Below are positions 37,623-46,441 of a stretch of 64,000 nt of DNA, piece after piece. Both the position numbers and the translations under genes were made by a program. The notes under the pieces were generated by a model. That model saw nothing but the letters and a program-made list of their open reading frames with translations. It did no database searches and had not been told where the DNA came from. Source of the DNA: JAFKFJ01 sp963786445 (GTDB lineage Bacteria; Pseudomonadota; Alphaproteobacteria; Acetobacterales; Acetobacteraceae); the NCBI GenBank assembly GCA_963786445.1, contig CAWAZU010000025.1, positions 186,001 through 250,000 of the forward strand. The letters are read 5' to 3'. The number at the start of each line of letters is the position of its first letter. Within the stretch, counting starts at the first letter, position 1.

Positions 37623-37942
37623 GGGCGACCATGACCAGGCTGGTGCTGTTGCTGTTGCTGCCGCTGCTCGCCGCGTGCGGGGCCGGCAATCCGCTGACCG
37701 GCGATACCATCGACCGCCCCGGCACCTGGCAGCCGACCGGCGACAACGACGCCAACCTGCGTGTCATGGTCGCCAACCCGCGCGACCTGGCGGCCGGCGT
37801 CGGCGCGGCCAACAGCGCGGCGAATGCGGCGGCGCCGCCGGTCGGGCTGCTGCTCTCGGGCAAGCGGGCGGCGCTGCTCAGCGAGAGCACCGGGACCGCC
37901 AGCGCGCTGCCGCAGGGAGGCAGCAATGCGGGTTCTCAGTAG
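37619..37942 (+). CDS. Small pilus lipoprotein, CpaD-like
   Basis: 107 residues. Lipoprotein signal peptide LVLLLLLPLLAACGAG (lipobox LAAC). The stretch TGDNDANLRVMVANPRDLAA resembles the conserved end of CpaD (xNLAAMVxNPxDL), but the protein is about half the length of typical CpaD, lacking the N-terminal repeat. Start ATGA overlaps cpaC; a second ATG four codons on gives a tidier signal peptide. Probably an outer-membrane partner of the secretin. Confidence 0.65.
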   Translation: MRATMTRLVLLLLLPLLAACGAGNPLTGDTIDRPGTWQPTGDNDANLRVMVANPRDLAAGVGAANSAANAAAPPVGLLLSGKRAALLSESTGTASALPQGGSNAGSQ

Positions 37943-39152
37943 CGACGCGGCGCCAGCCGCGGCGGCGCCGGCGAGCGAGGCCTCCGGCGGCAACGGCCGC
38001 ATCGTCGCCTTCCTCGGCGACGACGAAACCGCCAACGCGCTGCGGCTCGGCCTGATGGGCACGGCGCCGGACCTCGACATCAGGCGCGGCACCGTGCGCC
38101 AGGCCATCCGCTTCTTCGAGAGGGAGACGGCGCAGATCGCGATCGTCGATGTCTCGGGCGTGCCGGAGGCGGCGTCGGCGCTGGAGAACCTCGCCCAGCT
38201 CTGCCCGCCGGACCTGAAGATGCTGGTGATCGGCGACAGCACCGAGATCGGCTTCTACCGGATGCTGGTCAGCGAACTCGGCGTCGCCGAGTACCATGCC
38301 CAAGCCGCTGACCCGCGACGCCGTGCAGCGGCTGCTGCTGCCGCACATCGCCGAGCGCACCGTCGAGCCGATCGGCGGGCGCGGCGGGCATGTCGTGGCG
38401 GTGTGCGGCGCGCGCGGCGGCGTCGGCGCCACCACGATCGCGGTCAACACCGCGATGGAACTCGCGCGGCTGGCCAAGGGCCATGTCGCGCTGCTCGACC
38501 TGCATTTGCAGGGCGGGGCGGCGGCGCTGATGCTGTCGGCGCGGCCGGGGCCGGGCCTGCGCATCGCGCTGGAAGATTCCGAGCGTGCCGATGCGCTGTT
38601 CCTGGAGCGCACGGCGATCGACCGTCGCCCCGCGCGTCAGCCTGCTCGCCGCCGAGGAGCCGTATCGACGCTGACGCCCGCGGTCACCGACGCCGGGGTG
38701 ACGCGCGTGCTCGACCTGCTGCGCCAGAAATTCAACTACGTGCTGGTCGATCTGCCGATGCCGACGCCGCCGGCGATGCGCCAGGCGCTGGCTGTGGCGC
38801 GCGCAGGTGGTGGTGGTGCTCGGCCCCGATGTCGCGGGCGTGCGCGACACGCAGCGCGATCCGCCACATGGTCAAGTCGCTCACCGGCTCCGACCGCGTC
38901 ATCACGGTGCTCAACCGCGCCGACACGAAGCGGGGCGTGGTGGCCAAGCTGATCGAGAAAGGGCTGGGCGCGCCCCCGGACATCGTCGTCCCCGATCTCG
39001 GGCCGGGCATGCTGGAGGCGTTCAACCTCGGCGTGCCGGCGTTGCAGCGGGTGCCCGCGCTCGGCCGCCGCCTGTCGCCGCTGGTGCGCGAGATCGCCGG
39101 CACGCAGACCGCCGCCGACCGCTCCTGGTTCGCGCGGACATTCCGGCCATGA
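37926..39152 (+). CDS. cpaE: Pilus localisation ATPase CpaE/TadZ (frameshifted)
   Basis: N-terminal receiver-like domain (GRIVAFLGDDETANALRLGL, LKMLVIGDSTEIGFYR, SELGVAEY), then after an extra base near 38296 a ParA/MinD-like ATPase: MPKPLTRDAVQRLLLPHIAE, VAVCGARGGVGATTIAVNTA (P-loop without the first Lys, usual for CpaE), VALLDLHLQGG, FNYVLVDLPMPTPP. More shifts near 38625, 38665, 38808 and 38857 lead to VVVLGPDVAGVRDTQ and SDRVITVLNRADTKRG. Net length stays a multiple of three. Starts inside the cpaD-like gene. Confidence 0.75.
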   Translation: MRVLSSDAAPAAAAPASEASGGNGRIVAFLGDDETANALRLGLMGTAPDLDIRRGTVRQAIRFFERETAQIAIVDVSGVPEAASALENLAQLCPPDLKMLVIGDSTEIGFYRMLVSELGVAEYHAQAADPRRRAAAAAAAHRRAHRRADRRARRACRGGVRRARRRRRHHDRGQHRDGTRAAGQGPCRAARPAFAGRGGGADAVGAAGAGPAHRAGRFRACRCAVPGAHGDRPSPRASACSPPRSRIDADARGHRRRGDARARPAAPEIQLRAGRSADADAAGDAPGAGCGARRWWWCSAPMSRACATRSAIRHMVKSLTGSDRVITVLNRADTKRGVVAKLIEKGLGAPPDIVVPDLGPGMLEAFNLGVPALQRVPALGRRLSPLVREIAGTQTAADRSWFARTFRP

Positions 39153-40517
39153 AGGTGTTCGGCCGCCGCGACCTGCAGCTGCTCGCCGCCGAGGCGCAGA
39201 GCCTGCCGCCCGCACCGGCGGCGCCGGAGGCGGCGGCGCCGGCGCCGGATGCGTCGGAGCCGAAGCTGCGCGCGCTGCGCCTGCGGGTGCTCAAGCAGAT
39301 CGACCCGGTGCTCGCCGCCGATCTGCAGCGCCACGAGCTGCGGCGGCAGGTCGAAGGCATCATCCACGAGATCGCCAACGAGGAGCGGCTGGAGCTCTCG
39401 GCGCGCGAGCAGGTGCGGCTGGCCGAGGAGCTGGCCAACGACATGACCGGCTTCGGCCCGCTGGAGGCGCTGCTGCGCCGACGACAGCGTCACCGACATC
39501 ATGGTCAACGGCCCGAACAGCGTGTTACGTCGAGCGGCGCGGCAAGCTGCGAGCGCGCCGACATCCGCTTCCGCGACGCCGAGCACATCGCCGGCATCGC
39601 GCAGAAGATCGCGGCACGCATCGGCCGGCGCATCGACGAATCGAGCCCGATGGTCGATGCGCGGCTGCCCGACGGCAGCCGCGTCAACGTCGTCTTCCCG
39701 CCGCTGGCGCTCGACAGCCCGTGCATCTCGATCCGCAAATTCTCCCGCCGCCGCGCTCGATCTCGACGGCCTGGTGCTGCAACGGCACGATGAGCGCCGG
39801 GCGTCGCGCGGCTGCTCGGCATCGCCGCGCGCTGCCGGCTCAACATCGCTCATCTCCGGCGGCACCGGCTCGGGCAAGACCACGCTGCTCAACGCGCTCA
39901 GCCACCTGATCGACCACGACGAGCGCATCATCACCATCGAGGACGCGGCCGAACTGCAATTGCAGCAGCCGCACGTGGTCCGGCTGGAGACGCGGCCGGC
40001 GAACCTGGAAGGCCAGGGGCAGGTGACGCAGCGCGACCTGGTGCGCAACGCGCTGCGCATGCGCCCCGACCGCATCATCATCGGCGAGGTGCGCGGCGCC
40101 GAGGCGTTCGACATGCTGCAGGCGATGAACACCGGCCATGACGGCTCGATCTCGACCATCCACGCCAACACCGCGCGCGACGCGCTGACGCGCATCGAGA
40201 ACATGGTGCATGATGGGCATTCAACCTGCCGTCGCGCGCGATCCGCACGCAGATCGTCGGCGCGCTGGACCTGATCATGCAGGTGCAGCGCATGCGCGAC
40301 GGCGGACGGCGCGTCACCCAGCTCGCCGAGGTCTGCGGGCTGGAGGAGCGACGTGGTCACGATGAACGACATCGCGCGCTTCGAGTTCGAGCGCGAGGAC
40401 AGCCAGGGCCGGCTGCACGGCCACTACGTCTGCTCGCCGGTGCGGCCGTCGTTCCAGGGGCGGCTGGAGTATTACGGCCTGGAACGCGCCTGGGCCGCGG
40501 CGCTGCAGGAGATGTGA
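39149..40517 (+). CDS. cpaF: Tad secretion ATPase CpaF/TadA (frameshifted)
   Basis: Opens MKVFGRRDLQLLAAEAQSLP, overlapping the cpaE stop. Conserved pieces in changing frames: LAEELANDMTGFGPLEALL, SVTDIMVNGPNSV, ESSPMVDARLPDGSRVNVVF, PLALDSPCISIRKFS, Walker A LISGGTGSGKTTLLNAL, DERIITIEDAAELQLQ, Walker B/His box RPDRIIIGEVRGAEAFDMLQ, STIHANTARDALTRIENMV, and the end LEYYGLERAWAAALQEM. Shifts are seen near 39479, 39528, 39550, 39748, 39795-39845, 40212 and 40352. Cytoplasmic hexameric ATPase powering Flp assembly if intact. Confidence 0.78.
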
Positions 40518-41470
40518 TGACGCTCCCGCTGCTGCTGCCGGCGGCGGCGCTGATCGGCGTCCTGTTCGCCGCCGCCGTCGTGCTGTTGCTGGACACGCGC
40601 GCGCAGCGGCTGGAGCGGCGCATCGTCGCCGTCGGGCCGGGCGCGGCCGCGGCGGCGGCCGAGGCGCGGCCGAGCATCCGCGTGGCACGGCGGCGGCGGG
40701 CGCCGATCCGCGACGCGCTGCGCGCGCTGCTGCAAGTGCCGATCGACGTCCCCGCCGCGCATGTCATGCCGGTCGGCATGGTCGCGGCCTGCGGCATGGT
40801 CGGCGGCGTCATTGCCGGCTGGCTGGCGCAGCTGTTCGTCGCCGCCCCGCTGGCGCTCGGCCTCGCCGTCGCCGCCGGGCTGGTTCTGGTGCGCGGCCTG
40901 TTCAAGTGGGAACGGGAGCGCTACGCCGGGCTGCTGCGCCGCCAGATGCCCGACATGATCGAGCTGCTGGCGAGTTCGGTGCGCGCCGGCCTGCCGGTCG
41001 CCGAGGCGTTCAACGCCGCCGCCCGCGAGCTGCCGCTGCCGACCCGCGAGGAGTTCGGCCGCGTGGTGCGCGAAATGGCGCTGGGCACGCCGGCGGAGAC
41101 CGCGCTGATGGCGCTGCACCGGCGCACCGGCGTCGCCGAATACGCGATTTTCGCGGTCACGCTGGGCGTGCAGTCGCGCAGCGGCGGGCGGCTGTCGGAG
41201 ACCATCCATCTGCTCGCCGAGACCATCCGCCAGCGCATCGCGCTCGCCGGCCGCGCCTCCGCACTCGCCGCCGAGGCGAAGCTGTCGGCGAGCGTGCTCT
41301 CGGTGCTGCCGTTCCTCGGTGGCGCGCTGATGGCCATGACGCAGAGCAATTATCTGGAGCCGCTGATCCACGACCCGCGCGGGCGCCACATGGTGCTGAT
41401 CGGGCTGGCCCTGCTGGTGCTGGGCCAGCTCACCATGCGCTGGTTCATCGCCTCGGCGACCCGCGACTGA
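40517..41470 (+). CDS. tadB: Tad inner-membrane platform protein TadB
   Basis: 317 residues, intact. Type II secretion F domain: RQMPDMIELLASSVRAGLPV, EFGRVVREMALGTPAETALM and LGVQSRSGGRLSETIHLLAE, flanked by four membrane segments. Start overlaps the cpaF stop (TGATG). With TadC it forms the platform on which CpaF acts. Confidence 0.93.
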   Translation: MTLPLLLPAAALIGVLFAAAVVLLLDTRAQRLERRIVAVGPGAAAAAAEARPSIRVARRRRAPIRDALRALLQVPIDVPAAHVMPVGMVAACGMVGGVIAGWLAQLFVAAPLALGLAVAAGLVLVRGLFKWERERYAGLLRRQMPDMIELLASSVRAGLPVAEAFNAAARELPLPTREEFGRVVREMALGTPAETALMALHRRTGVAEYAIFAVTLGVQSRSGGRLSETIHLLAETIRQRIALAGRASALAAEAKLSASVLSVLPFLGGALMAMTQSNYLEPLIHDPRGRHMVLIGLALLVLGQLTMRWFIASATRD

Positions 41471-42417
41471 TGCCCCAGCTCGACCGCATCTCGCCGCTCA
41501 CGGCGCTGCTCGGCGCGCTGGTGCTGCTGGTGGCGCTGGCGGCGGTGCTGCTGCTGCAGGAGGCGGGCACCCGCGATCTGGAGGCGCGCATCGCCGCCGT
41601 CATCGGCGACGAACGCGGCGCCGTCCGCCGCAGCCTGCTGCCGGCGCTGGCGGCGGCGCTGCAGGCGCTCGGGTCGGCGATCCGCGAGCGCACGCGGCTC
41701 TATTCCGAGCAGGACCTGGCCGCACTCGCCGCGGTGCTCGGCGCCAGCGGCCTCAATCCGGCCCGCATGCTGCCGCTGGTGCTGGGCGCCAAGGCGGCGG
41801 TGATGGTGCTGGTGCCGACGGTTGCCATCGGCTACGCGCTGCTGGCCGGCGTGTCGCTGCTGCAGTTCCTGCTGCTGGCCGCCGCTTCGCTGCCCGCCGC
41901 GGTGCTGGTGCCGGAATGGGCGCTGCGGCTGCTGCGCGGCCCCTACACGCGCGACCTGCGCCGCGGCGCCTCCGACGCGCTCGACCTGCTGGTGGTCTGC
42001 ACCGAGGCCGGGATGGGGCTGGAGGCCGGGCTCGACCAGGTGGCGAAGGAGATGCGCTCCTCCAACCGCGCGATGGCGACGGCGCTGGCGACGCTGGTGG
42101 ACGAACTGCGCGTGCTGCCGGACCGGCGCCAGGCGTTTGCCAATTTCGGCGAACGCTCGGGCGTGGAGGGGTTGCGGCGCATGGCGGCGATCATCGCGCA
42201 GGCGCTGCAATACGGCACCCCGCTCGGCCAGGCGCTGCGCGCGGTCGCCGGCGAGCTGCGGCGCGAGCGGCTGACGCGGCTGGAGGCGAAGGCCGTGCGG
42301 CTGCCGGGGATGCTGGTGTTCCCGCTGATCTTCTTCATCCTGCCGGCGCTGTTCATCGCGCTGATGGGGTCGCCGATGCTGCATGTCATGGACACGCTGG
42401 GGGCCGTCGCAAAATGA
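41470..42417 (+). CDS. tadC: Tad inner-membrane platform protein TadC
   Basis: 315 residues, intact. T2SF domain with GASDALDLLVVCTEAGMGLE, ALATLVDELRVLPDRRQAF and AQALQYGTPLGQALRAVAGE, then KAVRLPGMLVFPLIFFILPA and a final membrane segment. Starts at the overlapping TGATG after tadB. Confidence 0.93.
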   Translation: MPQLDRISPLTALLGALVLLVALAAVLLLQEAGTRDLEARIAAVIGDERGAVRRSLLPALAAALQALGSAIRERTRLYSEQDLAALAAVLGASGLNPARMLPLVLGAKAAVMVLVPTVAIGYALLAGVSLLQFLLLAAASLPAAVLVPEWALRLLRGPYTRDLRRGASDALDLLVVCTEAGMGLEAGLDQVAKEMRSSNRAMATALATLVDELRVLPDRRQAFANFGERSGVEGLRRMAAIIAQALQYGTPLGQALRAVAGELRRERLTRLEAKAVRLPGMLVFPLIFFILPALFIALMGSPMLHVMDTLGAVAK

Positions 42418-43151
42418 CGCGGACGCTTTGCCTGCTGCTGGCTTTGCTGGTCGCCGCCTGTGCCGCGCCCGCGGCCAGGCCGACGCTGACGGCCGACACG
42501 CGGCTCAAGGTGGCCGATGCCGCCGCCGCGTCCGGCGACGACGAGCTGGCCGCCTCGCTGTATGCCGCCGCCGCCGCCGCCGCGCCGCACGACAAGGTGG
42601 TGCAGCTGCGTGCCGCCGCGGCGCTGGCCCGCGTCGGCCGTGTCGCCGAGGCGCGGCGCGTGCTGGCGGCGCGGCTGAAGGCCGATCCCGCCGACCCGGA
42701 CGCGATCCGCGCCCGCGCCGCCCTCGACATCGGCGAGGGCCGCGCCGCCGAGGCGTTGACCGCGCTCGACGGCGCGCTGGCGACAGCGCCGGGGGACCCG
42801 GCGACGCTGGCCGACAAGGGCGTGGCGCTGGATTTGCAGGCGCAGCACGCAGCGGCGCAGGCGCTGTACCGGCAGGCGCTGCGCGCGGCGCCGGACGATC
42901 CGGCGATCACCAACGACCTCGCCTTGTCGCTGCTGCTGCAGGGCCGCGTGCGCGACGCCATCGCGGCGCTGGAGCCGCTCGCCGACGGCGCGGCGCTGCC
43001 GGCGCGGGCGCGCGCCACGCTGGCGCTGCTCTACGCGCTCGACGGGCAGCGGGAGCGGTCGCAAACCGTGCTCGGCCGGGCGCTGCCGGACGAATATGTG
43101 GCGCAGGTGGCAAGAGCCGTCGCCGCCGGCCAGAAGCCGCCCGGTTCCTGA
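42414..43151 (+). CDS. tadD: TPR lipoprotein TadD
   Basis: 245 residues. Lipoprotein signal LCLLLALLVAACAAP, then tetratricopeptide repeats (for example AALARVGRVAEARRVLAARL, ALDGALATAPGDPATLADKG, ALYRQALRAAPDDPAITNDL). TadD is the pilotin-like assembly factor of Tad systems. Last gene of the locus; minor pilins TadE/F and TadG are not found here. Confidence 0.88.
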   Translation: MTRTLCLLLALLVAACAAPAARPTLTADTRLKVADAAAASGDDELAASLYAAAAAAAPHDKVVQLRAAAALARVGRVAEARRVLAARLKADPADPDAIRARAALDIGEGRAAEALTALDGALATAPGDPATLADKGVALDLQAQHAAAQALYRQALRAAPDDPAITNDLALSLLLQGRVRDAIAALEPLADGAALPARARATLALLYALDGQRERSQTVLGRALPDEYVAQVARAVAAGQKPPGS

Positions 43152-43158
43152 CCGCGCC

Positions 43159-44055
43159 TCAGCCTTTGGTGGCGCCGGCGGTCAGCCCGGCGATGTAGTA
43201 GTCCATCAGGAAGGCGTAGATCACCACCGGCGGCGCCGCCGCCATCAGCGAGCCGGCCATGATCTTGCCCCAGGCGAACGTGTCGCCGCGGATCAGGTCG
43301 CTGATGATGCCGACGGTCAGCACCATCTGGTCGGAGCTGTAGAGGTAGGCCAGCGGATAGATGAACTGCCCCCAGCTCACCGTGAAGGCGAAGATGGTGG
43401 CGGCGATGATGCCCGGCATGGCGACCGGGACGAACACGCGCAGCAGGATCTGCATCCAGCTCGCGCCGTCGATCAGCGCCGCCTCGTCGAGTTCCTTCGG
43501 GATCGAGGCGAAGTAGCCGATCATGATCCAGGTGCAGAACGGCACCGCCAGCGTCGGATAGATCAGCACCAGCGCCCAGGCGTTGTTGATCAGCCCGAGC
43601 TTGCCGATGATCCGGAAGAACGGGATGAACAGCAGCGAATCCGGGATCAGGTAGGTCAGGAAAATCCCTGTCGCCAGCGCTGAACTGCCGAAGAAGCGCA
43701 TCCGCGCCAGCGCGAACGCCCCGAGCACGGAGATCACCATCGAGATGACGACGACGCAGACCGTCACCTTGATCGAATTAAGAAAGAACATTCGGAAATC
43801 GGTGTCGTTGATGAGGGCTGCGAAGTTGGCGAGCGTGGGGTGCGCGACCAGCCACGGGCTGGTGCGCTGCTCGGAGATTTCCGCCGAGGTCTTCAGGCTG
43901 GTGACCAGCATGTAGAACGGCGGCACCAGGAACATGATGACGAACACACTGAGCGCCGCATAGGCGCCGCGCAGCGCCCAGCGGCGGCGGCGCACCATGC
44001 TCGGTGCGCGGCGTCGCGCGGCAAGCGCGCGCGGTGCGGCGGCGGCGACACTCAT
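43159..44055 (-). CDS. CUT1 carbohydrate ABC permease (MalG type)
   Basis: 298 residues, six membrane segments. MFLVPPFYMLVTSLKTSAEI, the EAA loop LDEAALIDGASWMQILLRVF and the end YYIAGLTAGATKG are MalG-like. Ends 8 bp from the convergent tadD. Overlaps the MalF-like gene by four bases. Confidence 0.92.
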   Translation of the reverse strand: MSVAAAAPRALAARRRAPSMVRRRRWALRGAYAALSVFVIMFLVPPFYMLVTSLKTSAEISEQRTSPWLVAHPTLANFAALINDTDFRMFFLNSIKVTVCVVVISMVISVLGAFALARMRFFGSSALATGIFLTYLIPDSLLFIPFFRIIGKLGLINNAWALVLIYPTLAVPFCTWIMIGYFASIPKELDEAALIDGASWMQILLRVFVPVAMPGIIAATIFAFTVSWGQFIYPLAYLYSSDQMVLTVGIISDLIRGDTFAWGKIMAGSLMAAAPPVVIYAFLMDYYIAGLTAGATKG

Positions 44056-44933
44056 GCCGCGGCCATTTCGCGGTCCCGCCGCGCCACGCCGCGCAGGATG
44101 AAGAAGCTGGCGACGGCCAGGATCGGCAGCATGAACAGGCTGGCCGCGGCGCCGAGCGGTATGTCGCCGGACGCGATGCCGACCTCGAAGGCGTACGTCG
44201 CAAAAATATGCGTGGTGTCGCGCGGCCCGCCGGCGGTGAGGATGCGCACGATGGTGAAGTCGGCGAACGTGACGATCAGGCTGAACAGCACGGTGATGCT
44301 GATGATGTTGCGCATCATCGGCAGCGTCACGTAGCGCAGCCGGCCCCAGGCGCCGGCGCCGTCGATCGCGGCGGCCTCGAACAGCTGCTCCGGCACCGAT
44401 TTCAGCGCGGCGAGATACATGATCATGAAGAACGGCGTGCCGTACCACGTGTTCACCAGGATCATGGCGAACCGCGCCCAGCCGGTGGCCCCCAGCCACG
44501 GTACCGGGGACAGGCCGAGCCGCACCAGAATCCAGTTGAACGCGGAATAGGACGGGTCGAACAGCCACCACCAGCCGAGCGTGGAGAGCGCGAGCGGCAC
44601 CACCCACGGGATCAGCAGCAGCCCGCGCCAGACGCGCTGCCGACGGCTCGGGATCGTGTGCATCAGGTGCGCCAGCAGGAAGCCGAGCAATGCCTTGGCG
44701 ATGACGGCGGAAATCGCGAACAGGCAGCTCTGGAAAATCACCAGATGAAACGTGCTGCGGCGGAGCAGGAAGGCAAAATTGCTCAGGCCCACGAAGCGCG
44801 TCATGTGCTTGTTCAGCATGGCGAGCCAGATCGCGTAGAGCGCGGGATAGACCACCAGCGCGCCGATCAGCACGATCAGCGGCAGGCACATCAGGAATGC
44901 GACGGTCGAGCGGCGATGCAGCCAGCGTCGCAT
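44052..44933 (-). CDS. CUT1 carbohydrate ABC permease (MalF type)
   Basis: 293 residues. LMCLPLIVLIGALVVYPALY, LLIPWVVPLALSTLGWWWLF and the EAA loop LFEAAAIDGAGAWGRLRYVT. The ATG at 44933 shares its A with the stop of the binding-protein gene, so it is coupled to it. Substrate unknown. Confidence 0.92.
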   Translation of the reverse strand: MRRWLHRRSTVAFLMCLPLIVLIGALVVYPALYAIWLAMLNKHMTRFVGLSNFAFLLRRSTFHLVIFQSCLFAISAVIAKALLGFLLAHLMHTIPSRRQRVWRGLLLIPWVVPLALSTLGWWWLFDPSYSAFNWILVRLGLSPVPWLGATGWARFAMILVNTWYGTPFFMIMYLAALKSVPEQLFEAAAIDGAGAWGRLRYVTLPMMRNIISITVLFSLIVTFADFTIVRILTAGGPRDTTHIFATYAFEVGIASGDIPLGAAASLFMLPILAVASFFILRGVARRDREMAAA

Positions 44934-46270
44934 CAGCGCATGAAACCCTCCAGCTCGTCCTTGGCCCAGGCGATCACGTCCTTCATCGACTGGCCGCCCT
45001 GCGTCATCTTTGCGATCATCGTCGTCATGGTGGCGCGGTTGTAGATTTGCACGGCAATTTCCGGCGGCGCCGGCGCGCCGGCGATCGACGGGCTGGCGTT
45101 GTGCCAGGGACGGATCGGATAGTTGTACACCGTGCCCGGCGGCGGCTCGACCTTGGCCCACACGTCGAAGTCCGCCATGCTGAGGAAGGGCGGGATGTCG
45201 TAGCCGTCAACGGCGCTGCACAGCGCCTCGACCTGCTCGCGCTGGCACAGCCAGGCGAGGAGTTCCTTGACCGCAGTTTGGTTCTTCGAGAACGACCAGA
45301 CGCCCCAGAAGAACGGCAGATAGGGCACATGGCGGCCCTTCGGCCCGGTCGGGTTGGGGAAGGTCCAGCAATCCTCGCCGACCGCGCGGTTGTCGCGCAC
45401 CGCGACCGCCCAGGCCGAGGGTGGGTTGAAGATCAGCGCGCTCTTGCCGGAGATCAGCGCGCGGTTGTTGGAGGCGTCGTCGTAGCTGTAGACGGCCGGC
45501 GGCAGATGCGGCGCCAACTTGGCCATGTATTCGAGCGCCGCGTGCACCGGATCGGAATCGACGGTGATGTCGCCTTTGGCGTTGACCAGCTCGGCGCCGA
45601 AACTGTGGAACAGCGCACCGACGAAATCGACCGAGTCGGTGGTCTGGCCGAGGCCGAGCGCGAACGGCAGCCCCGCCTGCTGCGCCACCGGCGCCAGCTC
45701 CAGCAGTTTGTCCCACGTCCAGGTGTCGGACAGCGCGGTGTGTTCCGGTCGCGCCGGATACAGTGCCCGCACGTCCACCCCGGCTTTGGCGAATGCGCTG
45801 ATCCGGGCGCAGGCGGGCTTGTACTGCGTGCCGGAACTGGTCGGCACTGCCATCCAATGGCCCTTGATCTTCGAGAGATACTCGTTGACCGGGTTGATCT
45901 TGCCGTATTGCTTGAGCAGCGGCTCGACCACGTCGTCCACCGGCAGCAGCGCCTGCTGGTAGTTGCGGATGTCCCAGGGCAGGAACGCGAGCGCGTCGTG
46001 GCCGGTGCGCGCCTGCAATTCGGCGGCATAGGTCAGCTGCAGCTTGTTGCCGACGGTGGTGATGAAGTCGATCGTGACAGCAACTTTATTCTTGGCCGCC
46101 CAGCCGTCGATCAGCTTCTTCATGGCGGCATTGCCGGCCGGGACCCAGTGGTCCCACAGGCCGATCTTGATGCTGCCGGCGGCGCCGGCAGAGCGGATGT
46201 GAACGAGCGGCAGCGCCGCCGTCGCGGCGGCGGCCGTCAGCGCGGTACGGCGCGAGATCGCGTGGCTCAT
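44933..46270 (-). CDS. Extracellular solute-binding protein with Tat-like signal
   Basis: 445 residues from MSHAISRRTALTAAAATAAL, a twin-arginine-type signal peptide. Mature segments SIKIGLWDHWVPAGNAAMKK, AELQARTGHDALAFLPWDIR and GKSALIFNPPSAWAVAVRDN fit family 1 solute-binding proteins. First of three transport genes; no ATPase is encoded nearby. Confidence 0.9.
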   Translation of the reverse strand: MSHAISRRTALTAAAATAALPLVHIRSAGAAGSIKIGLWDHWVPAGNAAMKKLIDGWAAKNKVAVTIDFITTVGNKLQLTYAAELQARTGHDALAFLPWDIRNYQQALLPVDDVVEPLLKQYGKINPVNEYLSKIKGHWMAVPTSSGTQYKPACARISAFAKAGVDVRALYPARPEHTALSDTWTWDKLLELAPVAQQAGLPFALGLGQTTDSVDFVGALFHSFGAELVNAKGDITVDSDPVHAALEYMAKLAPHLPPAVYSYDDASNNRALISGKSALIFNPPSAWAVAVRDNRAVGEDCWTFPNPTGPKGRHVPYLPFFWGVWSFSKNQTAVKELLAWLCQREQVEALCSAVDGYDIPPFLSMADFDVWAKVEPPPGTVYNYPIRPWHNASPSIAGAPAPPEIAVQIYNRATMTTMIAKMTQGGQSMKDVIAWAKDELEGFMR

Positions 46271-46370
46271 GGTTCGTGTCCTCCAGCCGGCCGGCGAACC
46301 CGGCTCTGCCGCGGACGCTGGCACACGCGGGGGAATTGCGCAACGCAACGCGGCGCCACCCCTCCCGGCT

Positions 46371-46391
46371 CCCCTCCCCTTGCGGGAGGGG
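46371..46391. terminator. GC-rich hairpin in a 171-bp gap
   Basis: CCCCTCCC-cttgc-GGGAGGGG, a perfect 8-bp stem, lies after the stop of the minus-strand glycosyltransferase gene and before the ABC operon. It resembles dispersed intergenic palindromes of alphaproteobacteria and may also stop transcription, though no T-run follows. Confidence 0.5.
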
Positions 46392-46441
46392 GTTAGGGCT
46401 TGTGACGCACGCGCCCCGTGTTTCGCTCGGCAAGCCCCTGC

